From the NCBI GenBank assembly GCA_039817885.1, contig JBCBUY010000038.1:1-26766 (forward strand): 26,766 nt of DNA, in the 5' to 3' direction. The DNA comes from CALLCD01 sp039817885 (GTDB lineage: Bacteria; Pseudomonadota; Alphaproteobacteria; Caulobacterales; Hyphomonadaceae). Of the stretch, positions 17,948 to 25,650 are shown piece after piece. The translations under genes and the position numbers were made by a program. The notes under the pieces were generated by a model. It had not been told where the DNA came from and made no database searches. It was given only the letters and a program-made list of their open reading frames with translations. The stretch's first letter is position 1. Each line of letters opens with the position of its first letter.

Positions 17948-20236
17948 ATGAACCAGAACAGGTTCCTCAAGAGCAGTGATGCCTATGGTGAGCGGGGCGC
18001 TGTCATTCCACACCCTCACCGCGACATTGATTTCTTCGATGGGCGGCATGACGAAGACTATACTCCTGCGGATGGCGGATTTGACTTCTGGGAGAGCATA
18101 CGCATCGTCTTCCAGCGAAAGTGGCTGATCCTGTCAGTTCTCATTCTTGGGCTTATGGCGGCGGCGGCGCTAAGCCTCGCTCAAACACCGTTTTATCGCT
18201 CCGCCGCAAAGATCGAAATTCAGAAGACGGAAACTCAAATATTAGAAGGGGCTTCATTGGAGCCGGCCATTGTTGCAGACGCGGAATATCTCGCAACGCA
18301 ATATGAGCTTCTACGAAGTCGTTCGCTTGCCGAGCGTGTGGCTGAAATTCTGAATCTACCGTCTGACGAGCGCTACGCTGATCCATCGCTCACACGAGCG
18401 GAACGTTTAAATGAGGCCGCCGAAACGATTGTTGAGCATCTCACTGTCTCTCCGGAAGGTCGCAGCCGGATCGTGAGGGTTGAATATAGGAGCCCTTATC
18501 CACGGGAGACAGCCCGAATTGCCAACACGCTTGTTGAGACCTTTATCGAATCCAGCTTGGAGCGCCGTTACAACACAACAGCCTATGCTCGACAATTTCT
18601 CGAAGAGCGTCTGCAAACGACCCGGCTAGCCTTGGAAGATTCTGAGCGCCGTCTCGCGCAATATGCCAATGAGCAAGATATCTTGGAGCTCGAAACGTCG
18701 AATGGGGCGTCCACCACGCTCGGTGCCAATTCCCTGCTCTCACTCAATGATGAAGTGACGCAGGCAGAAAGCGACCGCATTAATGCGGAGCAACGCTATC
18801 GTGAAGCTTCAGACAATCCAAACGCCTTGTATTTTCTCGAGAATGATGACCTGCGACGCCTGCGCGAAGAGCAATCCGCCCTAGCCAGCGAATATCAAGA
18901 GATGCTCGGCACATTCAAACCGGGCTTCCCGGCCGTGCAGAACCTACAAGTTCGTATAGATGCAAAGTCGCAGGAGATCTTGAATACCGAGCAGGCCATT
19001 CTGCGGGGCTTAGAGGGAGAGTATCGGTCAGCCGTTGCCAGGGAGCAATCGCTCTTGGACCGTGTCGCCGAGCTGAAGGAGGAGCTTCAGGATCTTCGGG
19101 ATCGGCGTATTGACTATACGATTTTGCAGCGCGAAGTGGACACGAACCGAACCCAGTATGAAGGTTTGCTGCAGCGTCTCAAGGAAATCAGCGTTGCCAG
19201 CGGAGTCGGGTCCAGTCAGATTGCGATCATAGATCGTGCATTGGTGCCTCGTCGCCCATTTCAACCGAATGTTCCGCGCACGTTCGTGATTGCCGTCATC
19301 CTCAGCCTTGGTGCGGGCATCGCGCTCGCATTCGGGCTCAATTATATTGACGACACAATCAGGACCACTGAAGACGTGAAGCTGAAACTCGGTTTGGCGA
19401 CGATCGGCGTCATCCCAAGGGTGGCCAAGAGGGGTAAGGGCGATGTTGTCATCAACGCTCTAGACGATCCAAAATCTGGCATCTCCGAAGCTGTTTATGC
19501 CGCGCGCACGGCGCTTTCATTTGCGACACCAGACGGGGCTCCGAAGAGCCTCGTCGTGACAAGCACACAACCCGGCGAAGGTAAAACGTCCACCGTGCTG
19601 TCGCTTGCTATAGCGTTCGCGAAAATCGGGCAGACAGTTCTGATCATTGATGCAGACATGCGGAAACCATCTTTCAATGCCGATGCAGATCCCGCGATTG
19701 GACTCTCTGGGCTACTGGCCGGTGATGAACCTGTGTCCGATCATATCGTACCCGCGAGCGTTCAAGGCCTGCATCTTCTGCCGAGCGGTATCATCCCGCC
19801 AAATCCCGCAGAATTATTGTCGAGCCCACGCCTGTTCGATATTATCGCTGAGCTAGAAGAGATGTTCGATCTCGTTATTGTCGACGCACCGCCCGTTCTC
19901 AGTTTCACCGATGCGCCCTTGCTCGGATCACTTTGCCGAGGCGCGATTATCGTTGTTGAGGCTGGGCGAGTCCGGCGACCCGCTATCCTTCGAAGCATCG
20001 GCCGGATGCATGAGAGCCGAACCAATCTGTTTGGGGCTGTGCTGGCGAAATTTGATGCCAAAGCGTTTGGGCGTGATTATCCATACGCCGATTATAGTCA
20101 TGGTCCCCGTCATTCGCACACGGCACAGATGATCTCCGGTGCCAGTGCTTCGTCTCAAAAGATCGGAATGACGTCCGATAATCCAACCGCCCCCGGCCAG
20201 AGCGAAATCCGCAATAAGGGCACATGGCCCGCTTAA
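17948..20236 (+). CDS. Wzc-like polysaccharide co-polymerase with BY-kinase domain
   Basis: This 762-aa inner-membrane protein sets chain length and gates export. Visible parts are a first membrane segment at 59-79, a Wzz domain after it, a long coiled-coil periplasmic region (about 215-415), a second membrane segment at 444-464 preceded by PRRPFQPNVPR, and a cytoplasmic tyrosine kinase. The kinase has Walker A QPGEGKTS (541-548), Walker A' VLIIDADMRKP (564-574) and Walker B LVIVDAPP (642-649). The C-terminal tyrosine cluster is small: RDYPYADYSH, with Tyr 711, 713 and 716. AGGA lies seven bases before the ATG. Phosphorylation cycling of the cluster is expected from the family. It overlaps the next gene by 13 nt. 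Confidence 0.92.
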   Translation: MNQNRFLKSSDAYGERGAVIPHPHRDIDFFDGRHDEDYTPADGGFDFWESIRIVFQRKWLILSVLILGLMAAAALSLAQTPFYRSAAKIEIQKTETQILEGASLEPAIVADAEYLATQYELLRSRSLAERVAEILNLPSDERYADPSLTRAERLNEAAETIVEHLTVSPEGRSRIVRVEYRSPYPRETARIANTLVETFIESSLERRYNTTAYARQFLEERLQTTRLALEDSERRLAQYANEQDILELETSNGASTTLGANSLLSLNDEVTQAESDRINAEQRYREASDNPNALYFLENDDLRRLREEQSALASEYQEMLGTFKPGFPAVQNLQVRIDAKSQEILNTEQAILRGLEGEYRSAVAREQSLLDRVAELKEELQDLRDRRIDYTILQREVDTNRTQYEGLLQRLKEISVASGVGSSQIAIIDRALVPRRPFQPNVPRTFVIAVILSLGAGIALAFGLNYIDDTIRTTEDVKLKLGLATIGVIPRVAKRGKGDVVINALDDPKSGISEAVYAARTALSFATPDGAPKSLVVTSTQPGEGKTSTVLSLAIAFAKIGQTVLIIDADMRKPSFNADADPAIGLSGLLAGDEPVSDHIVPASVQGLHLLPSGIIPPNPAELLSSPRLFDIIAELEEMFDLVIVDAPPVLSFTDAPLLGSLCRGAIIVVEAGRVRRPAILRSIGRMHESRTNLFGAVLAKFDAKAFGRDYPYADYSHGPRHSHTAQMISGASASSQKIGMTSDNPTAPGQSEIRNKGTWPA

Positions 20237-21381
20237 CGCGCTACAGCTTGAAAATGCTCTTCAGCGTTTTGCTTGCGGTCGGATTTATTTGTGTTGGGTC
20301 GCGCATAATGCAATTATCTGGCGCGGCGAACAGCGTAAGCCAGTATATTTATAAGGAAACGCACCTGAACCAAGAGATCAAGAACATTCTTGATGCTCAA
20401 AGTGCGCCTTCTAATATAAATATCAAAGGCCGGGATGAAGACCTATTCCAAACTGCTCCCCTGTCACCAATACCTTTTCTTGTGCGCATGCTGAACGCCA
20501 CCCGCTCGAACCATGTCATCAAGGCAGATGCCTATGCGCGACATCTGATAGACCTCCGCCCTCGGAATGAGGTTGCGCGGTTGCATCTTGCAAACAACGC
20601 CGCGACGCGCGGGGAGTATGAGTTCGCGCTTGAACAGTTACGCATGCTCATGGCGATCGATCGCCAGGGACGAGACATACATCTCGGTGCGATCGCCAAT
20701 TTGGCGCAGAACAAAGACACATGGCCAATGATTGAGACCATTCTCAAAGATCGACCAAAATGGGGACCCCAGCTTCTCGAGATCTTATCGTCGAAAATCG
20801 AAGACCAGTCATTTCTTGGTCGCCTCTACGCTTATTATCCCGAGACCCAACATTTATATCTTTTGCAATTGAGCAAGCGCGGTGCGTGGGAAACCGCTTT
20901 TGCATCATACATTATGTATTTGGATGGTGATGAGCTTGACGACATCACAACCCCATTTGATGATCATTTTCATGGTTTGCGCGCACCGCAACCCTTCAAT
21001 TGGTCGATAGATGAGCGCTATGCTGATCTCGACGAGACGCCCGGTCTTTTTATTTCCTTTTACGGGCGCGGGCAGCCGATCATCGCTTGGCAAACTCTCG
21101 CCTTGAGCCCCGGCACCTATAACTTCTCATCCACCATTCACGGTGAGAGCCACAGACATGGCGGTCATCTCTCATGGCAAATACGCTGTGTTGATGACGG
21201 GGCCCAGATCGGCAATGTCGACATTATGGCGCTCAAGGCCTCGGGTGATGTGTTCGCGTTCACGTTTGCCGTCCCGAGGGCGAACTGCGCGTTTCAAACC
21301 CTTCGGCTTCAGGGCATCGCCGGCGCATTTCCGCGCACGCTGAGGGCGACGATCGACTACGCCATGATCACCGAAAGCTGA
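20224..21381 (+). CDS. Membrane-anchored TPR-like protein with beta-rich C-terminal domain
   Basis: I do not recognise a named family. The 385-aa protein has one N-terminal membrane segment or uncleaved signal (about 10-28). A helical region follows (about 95-235) with TPR-like helix pairs such as ADAYARHLIDLRPRNEVARLHLA in two parts and GEYEFALEQLRMLMAID. The C-terminal domain (about 255-385) is beta-rich, with LSPGTYNFSSTIHG, a Trp-Gln-Ile-Arg strand and two cysteines (322 and 355) that could form a disulfide. This looks like a periplasmic scaffold carrying a jelly-roll, carbohydrate-binding-like module, but that is inference. Its start lies 13 nt inside the Wzc-like gene, so the two are probably translationally coupled and may act together in polymer assembly. 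Confidence 0.7.
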   Translation: MARLTRYSLKMLFSVLLAVGFICVGSRIMQLSGAANSVSQYIYKETHLNQEIKNILDAQSAPSNINIKGRDEDLFQTAPLSPIPFLVRMLNATRSNHVIKADAYARHLIDLRPRNEVARLHLANNAATRGEYEFALEQLRMLMAIDRQGRDIHLGAIANLAQNKDTWPMIETILKDRPKWGPQLLEILSSKIEDQSFLGRLYAYYPETQHLYLLQLSKRGAWETAFASYIMYLDGDELDDITTPFDDHFHGLRAPQPFNWSIDERYADLDETPGLFISFYGRGQPIIAWQTLALSPGTYNFSSTIHGESHRHGGHLSWQIRCVDDGAQIGNVDIMALKASGDVFAFTFAVPRANCAFQTLRLQGIAGAFPRTLRATIDYAMITES

Positions 21382-21410
21382 TAAGCATACTGATTGGGCG
21401 AACAGCCAAA

Positions 21411-22775
21411 GTGCCATATCGGCAACACGCATTCGCATCGCTTACACGATTCACAGCGAGCGGCTATCTCGGGCTCGCGGTGCTCCTCGGCGGTGCCAGC
21501 CACCCCGATGTGTTTGCGCATCTCGTATTGCAACTGATCGCTCTTGGCCTCCTGGCAATTGCGGTCTTCTCCAACAGGCTTCATCCTTTGAACGCCTCTC
21601 AGTCGGGGTTTGTCCTCCTGCTGATGATCTTTTCGAGTTGGACGGTTCTTCAGCTTGTCCCGCTGCCGGGTGATGTGTGGTCATTTCTCGGTGGTCGGGA
21701 AATTGTAAAAGATGGCGCAGACCTGCTTGGGACGTCGGCGACCTTCCCTATCAGCATGACGCCGGAGCGGACCCTCCTCGCCCTGATGGGAGGGCTTCCG
21801 CCCGCCGCTGCCTTTGTCTGGATCTGTCGGCTCGGATGGTCCCGCACCGCCCCTTATGTGCAATGGACAATACCGACTCTAGGGGCGCTAAGCGCTGGCG
21901 TCGGACTTGCGCAAGTTTTCAGCGGGCCGGATTCCTCTCTCTATTTCTATCAGCATACAAATGATCAGCTTCCGGTGGGGATCTTTTCAAATCCCAATCA
22001 CCAGGCAACCCTTTGCCTTATGGGTCTGCCGTTTGTGGCGACCATTGCCGCACGCCTTAGACGGGATGTTCGATATGGTGACCGCGACGATACCAAGATC
22101 GTCCTCACCGCAACGCTCGGATTTGCGAATTTGCTCGGCATTTTAGCGGTTGGATCAATTGCTGGGTACATACTCCTTGGGCCCGTGCTCCTTCTATCTG
22201 CCGCCTTGGTCGCACGCGGAGACGCCCCATGGAGGCGCTTTGCTGGGGGCATCATTCTTGCTGGCGTGGCGGCGGCAGCCATCACCTTCGCAGCGGCCAC
22301 CCCCACGCCAGATGGCCCCAATCGGACATCAGTTCAGGCCTCGGAGATTTCGCGGTACCAGATATGGACGCGCTCGTCCGAACTTATGGGCGACCATGCT
22401 ATGGTCGGCAGCGGGCTTGGCAGTTTTCGCCGCGTCTACGCGCCTTACGAAGACCCGAGTCTCGTAACTTCAAAATACATAAATCACGCCCATAATGATT
22501 ATATTCAAATAATAATCGAGAGTGGTGCTCCTGGCCTTATGGTGCTCTGCGGCGCTCTTATATTATGGATTGTAACCGCCGCGCGAAACCGATCACTACT
22601 CCCCAGCGATGAGGTATGGATCAAGCACGCTGCGGCGATATCGATCATGGTTATAGTACTTCACAGCATCGTGGACTATCCGCTGCGCACGCCTGCAATC
22701 GCCACCATTGCGGCAGCCTGTCTTGCGATCATGGTGACACCGTATCGTTGCCCATCGAGCCGGCCCGCAGCCTAG
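21411..22775 (+). CDS. O-antigen ligase/Wzy-C family membrane protein
   Basis: This 454-aa polytopic inner-membrane protein has about 10-12 hydrophobic segments and the Wzy-C/WaaL signature region: GIFSNPNHQATLCLMGLPF, then the periplasmic loop with GSGLGSFRRVYAPYED and INHAHNDYIQIIIESGAPGL. The family covers O-antigen ligases, polymerases and protein O-oligosaccharyltransferases. It could be a second polymerase or could attach the polymer to an acceptor. The GTG at 21411 is the first start codon in this frame after the upstream gene and gives a complete first helix. It is the last + strand gene of the locus, and its stop is 3 nt from the stop of the convergent SH3-like gene. Confidence 0.85.
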   Translation: MPYRQHAFASLTRFTASGYLGLAVLLGGASHPDVFAHLVLQLIALGLLAIAVFSNRLHPLNASQSGFVLLLMIFSSWTVLQLVPLPGDVWSFLGGREIVKDGADLLGTSATFPISMTPERTLLALMGGLPPAAAFVWICRLGWSRTAPYVQWTIPTLGALSAGVGLAQVFSGPDSSLYFYQHTNDQLPVGIFSNPNHQATLCLMGLPFVATIAARLRRDVRYGDRDDTKIVLTATLGFANLLGILAVGSIAGYILLGPVLLLSAALVARGDAPWRRFAGGIILAGVAAAAITFAAATPTPDGPNRTSVQASEISRYQIWTRSSELMGDHAMVGSGLGSFRRVYAPYEDPSLVTSKYINHAHNDYIQIIIESGAPGLMVLCGALILWIVTAARNRSLLPSDEVWIKHAAAISIMVIVLHSIVDYPLRTPAIATIAAACLAIMVTPYRCPSSRPAA

Positions 22776-22778
22776 CGA

Positions 22779-25445
22779 TCAATAGGTCGCGGCGATGGTT
22801 GTAGCGACTGTCGCGGCGATAAGATTAGTCTCCACGGTCTCAACATTCCAAGTGCCGTCGGTCTGCTGGCAAGCGACAAAGCTTCCAGCGGCATAGTCGA
22901 CCGTCCGGCACGGCACCTCTGCGATCACCTCGTCTACGGTCACGGCGGATCCAGGCCTCGTATCTATCGCTGTAAACGGATCTGAACCGGTTAGGGACGC
23001 AAGCTGCCCCTCCGGCACCCAGCCAAGCCCGACGCCGTCGCGCCCCACGAGTATCCAATCCTCTCCCCCTTCCGAGGACCGAATGAGTGTCTCGACAGCT
23101 CGGCCTGCCTCAAGCTCCCCGACGCTCATTGCGGTATCATAATCTGGGCTTGATAAAAGGCGCGCGCCATTTGGCACATGCAGCCAGCGTGTATCTACCT
23201 TCACAGGCCGGTTGATAGGACCGACCTCATCCACGCGCACCAGATTGACTTTTCGTGGGGTCTGAAATCGCTCCCCAAAGGTGAATGTGACGCTTTCGCC
23301 ATCAGGCAAGGTGCGGCGCGCTGGCGTTCCCTCTGGCCAATACGGCAAAGCCTCATTGAGGTGATCGCGCACTTCGGGCCGATCTATCGGGCCGGCGGCC
23401 TGCACAGGAAGCTGTGCCCCGGCAACGAGAATGGCCGCGTCGCCACCGTTCGCAATCAGTGTATCTTGCGGCACATATCCTGACGCGGGGTGGACCCAAT
23501 GACCGTCGGGGTTTCGGCAGGATGCGACGACCTGCCAATAGCCACCTTCGGGGCCCATCGTCGCCGTGCGGCATTGGGTATAGGCCCGGCTTGTCTCCTT
23601 GATCGCGGCATCTGCCGAGCCGATAGCCAGCGGCGCATTTAGCTCACCTTCGTAGAGCTCTGCGATGATAAGATCTGCCGGTGACAGATACCCTATAGCG
23701 ACGCCGTTTGATCGGATCAGATACCAGCGGTCGCCATAGGCATCCGTGACGGTCCCCATTCGCTCGAGCAATGTACCCGGCGGGATTATGGCCCCGATCA
23801 GGTCGCCTTGAACGGACGGTTCTGCGCGGAATTGGGTTTCTGTTGTGGCCGCATACCAACCACGCTCCAACACGATATTGCCGGGAATCGGTGCCACGCG
23901 TCGTGAGCGCTTGAAAGCATATTCCCTTATATCTTGGTGGGAAGATTCGAAGGTTATACGATACCAGTCGCCTGGCGTTGATCTCAAGCTGATCGACCGG
24001 CCATCGATTTCGTCGTCAAAGGCCTTCTCCAGATCGCCGGCAAGCAACTGGGCATCCGTGGCGGTGAGAGACACCTCACTGGACAAATTTGCAATCTCGA
24101 TCAGTTCGGATGCGGCTGACCCCGCCTCAGCGGGGCCCAAAAATGCCCGCACAGGAATGATCCCTGCCGATTGCCGATTGGGCCGGCGCGCAGCCCGGGT
24201 CTGACCAGCGACATCTGCCACGCGAATTTGTATGTCGGGCTTCACGCTCGGCACAGGTGCCGTCACGATCAATGCCGGCACGCTGTCTGGCTTGGCGCTG
24301 GGTGCCGGAGCCACATTCCCTGGTCTGGCCGGCTGGACACGTGTGGTCACCCGTCCATCATCCGCAATTGTCGCATCAAGCAACGGCTCTGGCGCAATTG
24401 ACGGGGCCGCGTCAGCCACTCTGGTGGGACGGACGGGGTCTGCGATAGCATCGGCATTAGCCGACGGTATGGCCGCCTCTTCCCTGACCTCACTGATTTC
24501 GGCGACCGGTGCCGAAGGCCTGGCGGATGCCGTCGATGATACGTCCACCGGTGTTCGATCGATCGCCGCGTCGGCCGATGCGTTTGGCTTTGTCAGATTG
24601 TAAATGCCAATTGCGAGCGCCGCCGCCGAAACCGCAGCAAGTGGGAGGCCGAGATGCAGCCATAATGGCAGCCCTTCGCGCTTATTCCGCTCCTCGAAAG
24701 CCGAGCCCGGATGAAGACCGAAAAATGTTCTCTGCACCGGAGCTTGCATCGGTATGGGCACAGGGACCCGCGCTTTTGCCTTGGGTTTAGCTGTGTCCTC
24801 GATGATCTCTGGCTGACGATTTTTCCTCGGCTGTCGCTCAAACAGACGGATCGGTTCCGGATCTGGTAAGGCTTCGTCGAATTCGGGGTCGATATCGTCT
24901 GAATTGATGACGTCGGACAAATGCGCAGCAGCTGCTGCCTCGACCACAGGCCTTTCGTCAGGCTTTGCCGCAATGATTGGCTCGCCACCATTCTCGGCAA
25001 TCGCGACCAAGGCGACATCTTCCAGCCACGTCCAATCATCGCCAGCGGTGACATCTTCCACCTCTTCGGGTGTGGGCAAAATCGCTGCCGCTTGAGGCAG
25101 AACATGGGGCGGCAAAGGTGTGCGGCCGACCATTTCCAAAACACTGCGGCCGGTCTCCTCAGCGGAAACAAGCTTGATCTCGCTCGCGAGGGCATCAATC
25201 TCTGCGTCCGCTTCCTGTCTCGCATCGGCTTCGACCTTGGTGTCGAGCGCGCGCAACACGGCGTCAGCTGGATGAGCGCCATAGCGCGGGGCGTCGCCAG
25301 CCAATAAACGCTGGGACAAAGATCTCCGTGACTGGGCGGCTTGTTCCCCTTGCGCTTTCCGCTCCGCGATAACTGCGGTCAAATCTGTAATGTCCGCCTG
25401 CCCGCGCAGCGTCTTACGTCTGATCCCTACAGTTTCCTCACTCAT
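22779..25445 (-). CDS. Single-pass membrane protein with two SH3-like domains and Cys-repeat motifs
   Basis: This 888-aa protein has no named family that I recognise as a whole. Residues 1-255 are acidic and low-complexity, presumably cytoplasmic. A membrane segment lies at about 259-281 (LPLWLHLGLPLAAVSAAALA), followed by a long Ala/Pro-rich linker to about 430. The outer part has SH3-like domains at about 530-592 (FRAEPSVQGDLIGAI, ending WYLIRSNGVAIGYL) and 754-815 (GARLLSSPDYDTAMSVGEL, ending WILVGRDGVGLGWV). After each is a Cys-Arg-Thr...Cys...Asp-Gly-x-Trp motif (Cys 625/643 and 846/859), resembling the C-terminus of 17-kDa surface-antigen-like proteins. This suggests an envelope protein spanning to the periplasm, perhaps binding peptidoglycan. 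It is divergent from argG and may not belong to the EPS operon. Confidence 0.75.
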   Translation of the reverse strand: MSEETVGIRRKTLRGQADITDLTAVIAERKAQGEQAAQSRRSLSQRLLAGDAPRYGAHPADAVLRALDTKVEADARQEADAEIDALASEIKLVSAEETGRSVLEMVGRTPLPPHVLPQAAAILPTPEEVEDVTAGDDWTWLEDVALVAIAENGGEPIIAAKPDERPVVEAAAAAHLSDVINSDDIDPEFDEALPDPEPIRLFERQPRKNRQPEIIEDTAKPKAKARVPVPIPMQAPVQRTFFGLHPGSAFEERNKREGLPLWLHLGLPLAAVSAAALAIGIYNLTKPNASADAAIDRTPVDVSSTASARPSAPVAEISEVREEAAIPSANADAIADPVRPTRVADAAPSIAPEPLLDATIADDGRVTTRVQPARPGNVAPAPSAKPDSVPALIVTAPVPSVKPDIQIRVADVAGQTRAARRPNRQSAGIIPVRAFLGPAEAGSAASELIEIANLSSEVSLTATDAQLLAGDLEKAFDDEIDGRSISLRSTPGDWYRITFESSHQDIREYAFKRSRRVAPIPGNIVLERGWYAATTETQFRAEPSVQGDLIGAIIPPGTLLERMGTVTDAYGDRWYLIRSNGVAIGYLSPADLIIAELYEGELNAPLAIGSADAAIKETSRAYTQCRTATMGPEGGYWQVVASCRNPDGHWVHPASGYVPQDTLIANGGDAAILVAGAQLPVQAAGPIDRPEVRDHLNEALPYWPEGTPARRTLPDGESVTFTFGERFQTPRKVNLVRVDEVGPINRPVKVDTRWLHVPNGARLLSSPDYDTAMSVGELEAGRAVETLIRSSEGGEDWILVGRDGVGLGWVPEGQLASLTGSDPFTAIDTRPGSAVTVDEVIAEVPCRTVDYAAGSFVACQQTDGTWNVETVETNLIAATVATTIAATY

Positions 25446-25499
25446 CTCTGACGCGATGCTCCCAAACTCGGCCCAGTTTACCCTTTTACTTAACGTAAT

Positions 25500-25525
25500 C
25501 TACCAAATTTGCCGATATTTAGTAG
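25500..25525. repeat. Inverted repeat in the argG/SH3-gene intergenic region
   Basis: CTACCAAAT (25500-25508) and ATTTAGTAG (25517-25525) form an inverted repeat with 8 of 9 matches around an 8-nt AT/GC-mixed spacer. It lies about 55 nt upstream of the SH3-like gene's ATG and 126 nt upstream of argG. The arm spacing fits a dimeric regulator operator on one DNA face. I cannot assign a regulator. There is no T-run on either side that would make it a classic terminator. Confidence 0.4.
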
Positions 25526-25579
25526 CACTTTGTTTACCTTTCAGGAAGGTCTTCGCGCGGTAGGCGAGGCGTAACACGC

Positions 25580-25608
25580 TTGCACAACCGGTGTGGTCCG
25601 TTGATAAG
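25580..25608 (+). promoter_or_regulatory. Possible argG promoter
   Basis: TTGCAC (25580-25585) followed after 16-17 nt by TGATAA/GATAAG (25602-25608) resembles an alphaproteobacterial housekeeping promoter with a weak -10. It lies about 45 nt upstream of the argG ATG, a reasonable leader length. Unsupported by any experimental signal. Confidence 0.25.
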
Positions 25609-25650
25609 GCGGCGTTCTGAAATACACCCCATCCACAAGGATTTGACGTT

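Noticed and set aside
24593..25282. 229-aa open frame on the - strand in another frame of the SH3-like gene
   Set aside because: It overlaps the N-terminal, low-complexity coding part of the 888-aa gene on the same strand; the longer frame has a start, membrane segment and recognisable domains, while this one is Arg/Ser-rich noise.
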